Source: an uncultured Phascolarctobacterium sp. (lineage in GTDB: Bacteria; Bacillota; Negativicutes; Acidaminococcales; Acidaminococcaceae). From it: a DNA stretch of 5,013 nucleotides. The stretch is from contig CAMFET010000087.1 in NCBI GenBank assembly GCA_945949475.1, positions 1 to 5,013 of the forward strand, given 5' to 3'. The translations under genes and the position numbers were made by a program. Shown piece after piece: positions 1 through 5,013 of this stretch. The notes under the pieces were generated by a model. The model had not been told where the DNA came from and searched no databases. It saw only the letters and a program-made list of their open reading frames with translations. Every line of letters begins with the position of its first letter. Positions within the stretch are counted from its first letter, which is position 1.

Positions 1-51
1 TAGGTATAGGTAGCAAATGCTATTTCTCAAAGCTTGCATATAAAATTGCTT

Positions 52-71
52 CTCCCTAATTACTCCCTAAT
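52..71 (+). repeat. Left copy of a 20-base inverted repeat (two TCCCTAAT units)
   Basis: The stretch contains CTCCCTAAT at 52-60 and again at 63-71, separated by two bases. Its reverse complement matches 17 of 20 bases with 220-239, so the two stretches form an inverted pair about 150 bases apart. The left copy directly abuts the base of the long hairpin at 72-129. Closely spaced short direct repeats of this kind can be arm-type binding sites of a tyrosine recombinase, or sites for another dimeric DNA-binding protein. That reading is inference, as no recombinase gene is visible in the window. Confidence 0.6.
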
Positions 72-129
72 ATAGCAGAAGACACTGAAAGCCCTTGCAT
101 TATGCGGGGTTTTCGGTGTCTTTTGCTAT
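72..129 (+). terminator. Long hairpin, probable plus-strand terminator
   Basis: Bases 72-95 pair with 106-129 over about 24 positions. The loop (96-105) can add three more pairs, GCA with TGC. The four non-Watson-Crick positions (78/123, 86/115, 91/110, 95/106) are all G-U in plus-strand RNA but would be A-C mismatches in minus-strand RNA. This indicates that the structure works as plus-strand RNA. The 3' arm holds GGGGTTTT and CTTTT. It most likely ends a plus-strand transcript from beyond the left edge. It may also stop minus-strand transcription of the c-di-GMP gene, but no clean T-run follows on that strand. Confidence 0.65.
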
Positions 130-219
130 GTAGTAACGGCCTTTTGATAATGAAACTATAAAATCGTCGGCCTTGAAAATATGAAGTTTTTCGTGCTCCG
201 GAAAGCAAAATTATACCGT

Positions 220-239
220 ATTAGGGGGTAATTTGGGAA
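220..239 (-). repeat. Right copy of the 20-base inverted repeat
   Basis: The plus strand reads ATTAGGGGGTAATTTGGGAA, which matches the reverse complement of 52-71 at 17 of 20 positions. It ends at the base before the stop codon (240-242) of the c-di-GMP gene, so it lies immediately downstream of that gene. The 148 bases between the two copies hold the long hairpin and about 90 A/T-rich bases (130-219) in which I see no gene and no convincing site. Confidence 0.6.
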
Positions 240-3044
240 TTAGCAGCTACCATAAAACCTAGCTTCATACTCCTCGATAGGAATGGGTTTAGAGAATAAA
301 TAGCCCTGACCCTTACCGCAGCCACAGTCCAAAAGTAGCTGCCGTTGCGTTTCGGTTTCAACGCCCTCGCAGATAATGCTGTAGCCCAAGCTATGCAGCA
401 TGGCGATACTGTTTTTTAGGAAAATACGGCCCTTAAAGCTGCTTTCGCAATTTAAAAGCAGCTTGCGGTCGATTTTAATAGTATCGATGGGAATATCAAC
501 CACCATATTGACCAAGGAATAGCCAGCGCCAAAATCGTCTAAGGAGGTCTTGATTTTTTCTTGACGCAATTGGTCGAAGAGCTGGTAAACCTTAGCGTAA
601 TTTTGGGCAGCTACGGTTTCTGTGAGCTCGATTTCCACAAGAGTGGGATCGATGCCGTAGGTATCCAGTATGCCTAGATAGCGTTGCACAGTGTCGTCGT
701 TTTCGGTGTGCCAAATGGAGGCGTTGACGGAGATGGGCACCTGCTGGCGATTAAGTCTTTGGTTTTTGGCCAAGAATTTAGCTACTCTTTCAAAAACAAA
801 GAAGTCTAGCTCGGTGATTCTACCATTGGCCTCCAGAGCAGGGATAAACTGGTCCGGATAAACCTGAGTGCCGTCGTCCTTGAACCAACGAATAAGGGCT
901 TCTGCGCCGATGAGGGAATTATCCACAAGCGAAAATTTAGGCTGCAGGAAAACCTTGAAGTTCTTCTCGGTGAAGGCTGTGTTGGCATTGGCGAAGATAA
1001 GCCGCTCCAGCTGTTGTTTGTTGGCTAAGGCTTCGTTATAAAGAGCGGCGGTGGTTTGATGATTATTAAGCAAGGATTTGCGTGCGTAATTGGCTGCATC
1101 GATGGCTTCGGCAGCGGTTTTACATTCAGTTGTTACATGGTAAATGCCACTGCGTAAGCGTAGCTTAAGGAAGGGATATTGCTTGGTAACATAATCCATA
1201 AAGTGATTATTAATAGCATCTACGCGAGCTTCAGCATCGGCGATGTTTTCGTAGGGTCGGAAAAGAATGAACTGGTCGGCCACAATGCGGGAAAAAAGAA
1301 TGTTTTTCTTATTGCTAAGAGCATCGGAAACAAAGCTCGTAAAGATTTGCAGGAGCTTGTCGCCGAAGGCAAAGCCGTATTTTTGGTTAATAAGATTAAA
1401 GCGATCAAAATCGGTGTAGATAACGGCGTGATTCTTCGCTTGACCGCTGACGATCATCTGCTCCATTTGCTCACGGAATTGGGAGAAGGGAATGAGTCCG
1501 GTCAGGGAATCGGCCTTGTTTTCGCTGAGAGCTCCTCTATGGCAGGCATTAAGGTCCATGCTTTTGGCGTGGTGAGCGGTGATAATCTTGGTCAGCTCGT
1601 TGAGCTGCTGCTTGGTCTGGCGTGACCAGTGTCTAGCTTTATTGCATACAGAAAAGATTACTAAGCCAGTCATTTGTCCCTGCCAAAACATGGGAGCAAG
1701 CAAAATGCTTTTCGCATTGGCCTTTTTTGCTGCCTCAAAAAAGGTGTTATGCTCAATATCAAGAGCCTCCGCGCTGATTTCAATCAAGCCCGATTCATCA
1801 CGAAGCCGAAAAACCTTGCGAAATAATTCCTTATCAAAGCTAAAGCTATCCTGTAGGCAGAAGGGTGAGGCGTTTTTGGCCCAAAAGTAGGCCTTAGTAG
1901 CCATACAGTCAGCCAAATTCATGTTAATAATACTGATGCGGTCCAAATGAAAACGCATGCCGATAACCTTGAGCAGCAGATTAATGGCATCCTCTACGGA
2001 AAGACTGGTTTCAAAAATTTCAAAGGCCGTGGCAATGGGGTCGTTTTGAAAATAGCGTGCATCCAGTCTATTGCTGGCATGAACGTCTTTATTGCGAAGC
2101 TGCTGGTAACGATTCAAATCATCGCAGAAAAGATAAGTATCGCGACCATTAAATTTTGCTTGGTAAAGGGCCCAATCGGCATTTTCCATAAGCTGGTCGA
2201 AGGTAAAGCCGGTAGTGTTTTCCGGCAAAAAGCAAATACCGATGCTGCAGCTTAGGGTATCGGTTTGGTTAAGCATTTCCACGTCGTGGATGTGCTGCAT
2301 GAGACGATTGAGCTTTTGAATTAAGTCGATACGAGTGATGTTGGGGAAATAGAGAATAAATTCATCGCCGCCAAAGCGGGAAATAATGGTGTCGGAGGGG
2401 AGCACTTCTTTAAAAATGGTAGAGAGCTCTAGCAAAACATGGTCGCCAAAAAGATGACCATAGGTATCGTTAATCTGCTTGAAGAAGTCTATATCCACAA
2501 TGGCGAAGGCGCAGGTATCGAAGGGATTCTTGTTGTGGAGCTCGTTGTTAATCAGCTCCATGCCATGGGCATGGTTATAAAGCCCTGTTAAGGAATCAAG
2601 CTGGGTTTTCTTTTCCAGCTGCTGAGCCTTTTCAGTAAAGGTCGTAATGTCCTTAATAGTGCCCAAAATAACATAAGCGTTATTATCTTCGTCCGGGAGG
2701 AGCATGCCCTGTACTAAACAGGTGATGTGCTTGCCGTCGGAAACACGAGTCCCCTCGCTGTACAGCGGCTGGGCTACATCACCTAAAAAGAATTGCTTCA
2801 CCTTATCACGATACTGAGCATCGATGGAGCTAACAAAATCAATGTTTTGCAGGAAGTCTTCAACTTGGGTAAGCACATTCAAGCAATTGTCGTAGACTGT
2901 TAAGGTATCCTTAGCGGAAACATATTCAAAGGCGTCCAGTTTACTTGCTTCCAAAATAAGGGACAGCTTTTGTAGCTTGCAGAGGCAGCTGGGCGTGGGC
3001 GCCGGACCACGCATGCAGTGCAGGGTTGTTCTTGCCTTGTCCAT
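240..3044 (-). CDS. PAS-GGDEF-GAF-GGDEF(degenerate)-EAL cyclic-di-GMP turnover protein
   Basis: Probable cytosolic bifunctional enzyme of c-di-GMP signalling, 934 residues from the preferred start. Visible regions: a weak PAS-like sensor (about 15-140) ending in a helical linker; GGDEF domain 1 (about 149-308) with DSLTGLYN, metal-binding VDID and an intact GGDEF motif at 225-229; a GAF-like domain (about 337-490); GGDEF domain 2 (about 510-668), with VADQF at 588-592 in place of the motif; and an EAL domain (about 680-930). The EAL domain keeps the expected catalytic residues: EAL at 715-717, N774, the ELTE glutamates, DD at 836-837, K857, EGVE at 893-896 and Q913. Diguanylate cyclase and phosphodiesterase activity are therefore both possible. 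Domain 1 lacks the RxxD inhibitory site. No signal peptide or membrane segment is seen, so sensing is probably intracellular. The start at 3044 is chosen because AAGGGG lies six bases before it. An in-frame ATG at 3092 would add 16 residues, but it has no ribosome binding site and sits about 8 bases from the predicted transcript start. Confidence 0.93.
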   Translation of the reverse strand: MDKARTTLHCMRGPAPTPSCLCKLQKLSLILEASKLDAFEYVSAKDTLTVYDNCLNVLTQVEDFLQNIDFVSSIDAQYRDKVKQFFLGDVAQPLYSEGTRVSDGKHITCLVQGMLLPDEDNNAYVILGTIKDITTFTEKAQQLEKKTQLDSLTGLYNHAHGMELINNELHNKNPFDTCAFAIVDIDFFKQINDTYGHLFGDHVLLELSTIFKEVLPSDTIISRFGGDEFILYFPNITRIDLIQKLNRLMQHIHDVEMLNQTDTLSCSIGICFLPENTTGFTFDQLMENADWALYQAKFNGRDTYLFCDDLNRYQQLRNKDVHASNRLDARYFQNDPIATAFEIFETSLSVEDAINLLLKVIGMRFHLDRISIINMNLADCMATKAYFWAKNASPFCLQDSFSFDKELFRKVFRLRDESGLIEISAEALDIEHNTFFEAAKKANAKSILLAPMFWQGQMTGLVIFSVCNKARHWSRQTKQQLNELTKIITAHHAKSMDLNACHRGALSENKADSLTGLIPFSQFREQMEQMIVSGQAKNHAVIYTDFDRFNLINQKYGFAFGDKLLQIFTSFVSDALSNKKNILFSRIVADQFILFRPYENIADAEARVDAINNHFMDYVTKQYPFLKLRLRSGIYHVTTECKTAAEAIDAANYARKSLLNNHQTTAALYNEALANKQQLERLIFANANTAFTEKNFKVFLQPKFSLVDNSLIGAEALIRWFKDDGTQVYPDQFIPALEANGRITELDFFVFERVAKFLAKNQRLNRQQVPISVNASIWHTENDDTVQRYLGILDTYGIDPTLVEIELTETVAAQNYAKVYQLFDQLRQEKIKTSLDDFGAGYSLVNMVVDIPIDTIKIDRKLLLNCESSFKGRIFLKNSIAMLHSLGYSIICEGVETETQRQLLLDCGCGKGQGYLFSKPIPIEEYEARFYGSC

Positions 3045-3050
3045 AAAAAT

Positions 3051-3056
3051 CCCCTT
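3051..3056 (-). promoter_or_regulatory. Ribosome binding site that decides the start of the c-di-GMP gene
   Basis: The minus strand reads AAGGGG, six bases before the ATG at 3044-3042. The upstream in-frame ATG at 3092-3090 is preceded only by GACCTTT, which does not resemble a Shine-Dalgarno sequence. This supports the shorter protein. Confidence 0.75.
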
Positions 3057-3060
3057 CAGC

Positions 3061-3077
3061 GCCAGAAAACAACTGGC
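3061..3077 (-). other. Small hairpin in the 5' leader of the c-di-GMP gene
   Basis: GCCAG and CTGGC form a perfect 5-bp stem with a 7-base loop. It lies a few bases upstream of the AAGGGG ribosome binding site, inside the predicted roughly 55-base leader. It could tune translation or mRNA stability, or be incidental. No known riboswitch consensus is recognised around it. Confidence 0.35.
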
Positions 3078-3106
3078 AGAAAATTTCGTCATAAAGGTCT
3101 AACCCT

Positions 3107-3136
3107 ATTATAAAGCATACTATATGAAAAAGGCAA
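3107..3136 (-). promoter_or_regulatory. Sigma-A promoter of the c-di-GMP gene
   Basis: On the minus strand there is TTGCCT (3136-3131) as -35, an 18-base spacer, and a perfect TATAAT (3112-3107) as -10. Transcription would begin near 3100, giving a leader of about 55 bases to the ATG at 3044. The promoter lies downstream of the terminator at 3176-3215, so the gene is probably transcribed independently of its upstream neighbour. Confidence 0.65.
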
Positions 3137-3175
3137 ATATATTTTGCTGAATTAGGAAAAAGAAGGATTAGACAA

Positions 3176-3215
3176 AAAAAGATGACTGCGTAAGTGCGTA
3201 CGCAGTCATCTTTTT
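3176..3215 (-). terminator. Perfect bidirectional intrinsic terminator
   Basis: Bases 3176-3192 and 3199-3215 form a perfect 17-bp stem (core GATGACTGCGTA) with the six-base loop AGTGCG. The minus-strand RNA ends in seven U residues, so it terminates leftward transcription from the 516-residue gene and/or the small-RNA candidate. The plus strand has five T residues, so it could also work in the other direction. Confidence 0.9.
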
Positions 3216-3240
3216 GAGGAGAATGTGGTCATAGTAGCAT

Positions 3241-3321
3241 GCTAATCAAAAGGTTTGGAAGGAATATGGTCAAGGTCAAGGCTGTAAAATCAGGAAGGGG
3301 AAAACGATAATTTTGATTAGC
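3241..3321. repeat. 11-base inverted repeat (3241-3251 / 3311-3321)
   Basis: GCTAATCAAAA at 3241-3251 is the exact reverse complement of 3311-3321, with 59 bases between. In the minus-strand RNA it would close a stem inside the small-RNA candidate. Its right arm shares 3316-3321 with the palindrome at 3316-3377, so the two structures cannot form at the same time in one RNA. Confidence 0.6.
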
Positions 3322-3377
3322 TATTGCTTACTACACTTTGATTATAACATATGTTAGTGTAGTTAGCAAGTGCTAAT
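3316..3377. repeat. Imperfect 22-base palindrome between the two genes
   Basis: Arms 3316-3337 and 3356-3377 match at 19 of 22 positions, including a perfect ACTACACT/AGTGTAGT core. The 18 bases between them contain the 10-base palindrome AACATATGTT (3346-3355). The repeat begins 11 bases downstream of the stop codon of the 516-residue gene. It could be a 3' hairpin on that mRNA or a two-fold operator over the small-RNA promoter, whose -35 and -10 boxes lie within it. Confidence 0.65.
3341..3369 (-). promoter_or_regulatory. Minus-strand sigma-A promoter for the small-RNA candidate
   Basis: The minus strand has TTGCTA (3369-3364), a spacer of exactly 17 bases and a perfect TATAAT (3346-3341). 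The predicted start is near 3334. It fires toward the terminator at 3176-3215 with no substantial reading frame recognised between, hence the small-RNA proposal. It overlaps the palindrome at 3316-3377, a usual position for a repressor operator. A/T-rich intergenic DNA gives TATAAT by chance fairly often, so this remains a prediction. Confidence 0.5.
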
Positions 3378-3387
3378 TTTAAAATTT

Positions 3388-4938
3388 TTATTTCTTTTTT
3401 TGTTTTTGCTTTAAGCGCTGCAAAAACGCTTCTACGTCCAGCTTTTTACCTTGCAAAATAGCTAATAAGCGTGCCTGCACTAGGTCGTCGGTGCTGCTGT
3501 GCAAGGCGCTGTAAATAGCTTCCTTAATGCTTTCAGATAGATAGTCCGCTCCCCAAGCCTCAAGAACATCACAGGCACAGCTGCGCAGTAGCTCGAAGAT
3601 GGAGCAGAGTGCGAAGCATAATATCGTTTCGCCTTGGCCGGGGTGATTACGCAAATAGTGGAGGGGCACTACCAAAGAATGCAACTCGTTGGCATACAAG
3701 GGCAAATTAGCAGTGAGTTTGGCCAGTACTCTTTGGGAGCGAGTTCCACCCTCGTAAGAAAGCAGGTAGGGTAAAAGCGTATATTCCATGGGATGAACAA
3801 GCCAAAAATCGTATAGCTGCTGCCAAATATCCAGCTCCAGCTCGTAGGCCAAGTCTGCCAGCTGGTAATTTACTTGATCGTTCTCGAACAAGCGCGAGTT
3901 GATGATGGGTTCCCAATTGGTGTTATAAACCATTTTGTCGCAGGCAGCGATAAGCTCTTGCACTTGGTTTGGTGTGAGTGAGTACAAAGAATTTTCTTCT
4001 TGCATGGAACGCAAAGAGGTGGCTATGGTAATCATATCCAGCATATCCTCGGCCTCTACCGATAGGTAGAGAGCGTGGTGCAGCAGGTTCTTCAGCATGC
4101 CATAAAGATTGATGTCCGTTAGATTATAGTTTTCGCGCACGGCTTCGGGCTTGTAATGTAAAAGCAACATCATATAATTACCCAAAATAGCAATGGCGCT
4201 TTTATAGCAGGGATAATCGATAACCGGCTGCTGTAAGAATTTGTCTAGCTGGGTCGCTTGGATAAGCTTTACGGCTAGGGGAGGGTATTCCACATCAATA
4301 TCGGGGCCATTTTTGAGGAGCCAATGGCGGTGGTCAGCATCGGGGCATTGGCAGTCGATTATCGCAAAAACCTTGCCCCAGCCCTTGGTGCAGCCCAAAA
4401 GCTCCCACACAGCGTGCTGGGAAATGTGGTTGGTAACGCGGCAGCTATAAAGAAAGGCAAAGGTAAATTCTTCGCAGTGAGCGGTGGTCACTAAATCGCG
4501 CCATAGCTCGGGGTCATTTTCTTCGATGTGGTGCATGCCGTAAAGCCCGAAAAGCAATAGAGCAAATTTTAAGGGCTCGCGATGACGCGCATTGTAAAGC
4601 AAGCGACGTGCGAGGGCAAAGGCTGTTTCATTCATATCGTCACTGTCAAAGGCAGCGATGAAGGGATCGGCATATTCGGCCATGGACATGTCTTTTAGGT
4701 CCTTGTAAAGCTTTTGGTAGCTGTTGATGTTGGGCTCGGCAAGGTAGGCGCGCAAATCCTTGAGGACGGTGCTAGCGTCTTCATCATTGGAGGGCATGTC
4801 GGCTGTGTAGTAAAAGGCATCGGTCTGGCCGGGCTCAACGATGTTGGTGAGGTCGCTGCCGTCGGGCAGGGTGCGCTCGGTAAATACGCCATCTTCATCA
4901 ATATGTTGTTGGATGTAGTCGTAGAGTGATTGTTGCAT
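3388..4938 (-). CDS. Uncharacterised all-helical protein, possibly HEAT-like (516 aa)
   Basis: I do not recognise a defined family or catalytic motif. The protein appears soluble, with no signal peptide or membrane segment. Residues 1-100 are strongly acidic (IDEDG, SNDEDAS, FDSDD). Residues about 100-500 look like a succession of amphipathic helices rich in Leu, Ala and Tyr, as in HEAT-like solenoids, which would suit a scaffold or adaptor. There are eleven cysteines, clustered at C196/C198 and C441, C445, C454, C456, but not in a standard zinc-finger or iron-sulfur spacing. The C-terminus is a basic tail, KQKQKKK. The start is supported by AGGA six bases before the ATG at 4938. From memory and unverified, proteins of this kind may carry the database label limonene hydroxylase; nothing in this sequence shows an oxygenase fold or cofactor site, so I would not transfer that function. 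The gene appears intact and monocistronic, ending at the terminator 3176-3215. Confidence 0.88.
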   Translation of the reverse strand: MQQSLYDYIQQHIDEDGVFTERTLPDGSDLTNIVEPGQTDAFYYTADMPSNDEDASTVLKDLRAYLAEPNINSYQKLYKDLKDMSMAEYADPFIAAFDSDDMNETAFALARRLLYNARHREPLKFALLLFGLYGMHHIEENDPELWRDLVTTAHCEEFTFAFLYSCRVTNHISQHAVWELLGCTKGWGKVFAIIDCQCPDADHRHWLLKNGPDIDVEYPPLAVKLIQATQLDKFLQQPVIDYPCYKSAIAILGNYMMLLLHYKPEAVRENYNLTDINLYGMLKNLLHHALYLSVEAEDMLDMITIATSLRSMQEENSLYSLTPNQVQELIAACDKMVYNTNWEPIINSRLFENDQVNYQLADLAYELELDIWQQLYDFWLVHPMEYTLLPYLLSYEGGTRSQRVLAKLTANLPLYANELHSLVVPLHYLRNHPGQGETILCFALCSIFELLRSCACDVLEAWGADYLSESIKEAIYSALHSSTDDLVQARLLAILQGKKLDVEAFLQRLKQKQKKK

Positions 4939-4944
4939 AGTTGT

Positions 4945-4948
4945 TCCT
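4945..4948 (-). promoter_or_regulatory. Ribosome binding site of the 516-residue protein
   Basis: The minus strand reads AGGA followed by six bases and then the ATG at 4938-4936. The spacing is normal and supports this start. The remaining bases to the right edge are A/T-rich. I see no convincing -35/-10 pair there, so the promoter is either weak or beyond the window. Confidence 0.6.
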
Positions 4949-5013
4949 ATATTGTTTGTAAATTGCGGTTTGACGATTAGTTTATTTATTCTTCTATGCT
5001 TGCACTTCTTTGT

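Larger units (their letters stand above)
3174..3334 (-). ncRNA. Candidate small RNA (about 160 nt) with its own promoter and terminator
   Basis: A minus-strand promoter (TTGCTA-17-TATAAT, 3341-3369) would start transcription near 3334. The perfect hairpin at 3176-3215 with a 7-base T-run would end it near 3174. Inside, 3311-3321 and 3241-3251 are perfect 11-base complements (GCTAATCAAAA and TTTTGATTAGC). They would close a stem around a 59-base pyrimidine-rich loop carrying TTTTCCCCTTCC and TTCCTTCC. C-rich unpaired stretches are common seed regions in Gram-positive regulatory RNAs. No known RNA family was recognised. The alternative is that this is only the 3' untranslated region of the 516-residue gene. 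Confidence 0.4.

Noticed and set aside
11..22. Short palindrome TAGCAAATGCTA near the left edge
   Set aside because: A 5-bp stem with a two-base gap in A/T-rich DNA is common by chance and is not linked to any visible gene.
210..215. Minus-strand TATAAT just after the c-di-GMP gene
   Set aside because: The positions 17-18 bases upstream (CCCAAA, TCCCAA) do not resemble a -35 box, and nothing recognisable is transcribed leftward from it.
1..239. tRNA gene or phage attachment site at the left edge
   Set aside because: No cloverleaf, T-loop or CCA-like end could be found, and no second copy of a core sequence is visible in the window.
1179..1625. Plus-strand open frame of 148 codons opposite the c-di-GMP gene
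   Set aside because: It lies wholly antisense to a clearly conserved GGDEF-GAF-GGDEF-EAL coding sequence, has no ribosome binding site of note and no recognisable product; it is explained as a shadow frame.
3093..3180. Possible c-di-GMP riboswitch before the c-di-GMP gene
   Set aside because: The leader between the predicted transcript start and the ATG is only about 55 bases, with one small hairpin and none of the conserved GEMM-type elements; there is no room for an aptamer.
3266..3310. Tiny plus-strand frame MVKVKAVKSGRGKR preceded by GGAAGGAAT
   Set aside because: The purine-rich sequence sits only three bases from the ATG, no plus-strand promoter is seen after the terminator, and the G/A-rich composition is explained by the C-rich loop of the opposite-strand RNA candidate.

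Overview
The window carries two complete genes, both read on the minus strand (right to left). It has about 290 bases of intergenic DNA between them and a roughly 240-base non-coding left edge. The moderately low G+C, A/T-rich promoters with TATAAT boxes, AGGA/AAGGGG ribosome binding sites and T-tailed hairpin terminators suggest a Bacillota (Firmicutes) bacterium. An anaerobic Clostridia or Negativicutes relative is plausible, but nothing here fixes the genus.

Layout from left to right. 1-239: no gene. A long hairpin (72-129) is best read as a plus-strand terminator or structured RNA for something ending beyond the left edge. It lies between two inverted copies (52-71 and 220-239) of a 20-base sequence, each made of two TCCCTAAT-like units. 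240-3044, minus: a cyclic-di-GMP turnover protein with a PAS-like region, a canonical GGDEF domain, a GAF-like domain, a degenerate GGDEF domain and an intact EAL phosphodiesterase domain. It has its own promoter (3107-3136), and its start is most likely at 3044 rather than 3092. 3093-3387: a bidirectional perfect hairpin terminator (3176-3215), a long imperfect palindrome (3316-3377) and, inside the palindrome, a good minus-strand sigma-A promoter (TTGCTA-17-TATAAT). Promoter and terminator together would make a small RNA of about 160 nt. 3388-4938, minus: a 516-residue, probably all-helical soluble protein of unknown function, possibly HEAT-like. 4939-5013: its ribosome binding site and upstream region, with no convincing promoter inside the window.

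The two genes share a direction but are separated by a strong terminator and a dedicated promoter, so they are probably separate transcription units, not an operon. The least ordinary parts are the small-RNA candidate, whose C-rich segment is complementary over 8 bases to the ribosome binding site of the c-di-GMP gene, and the inverted repeat pair around the left-edge hairpin. Neither is proven by sequence alone.
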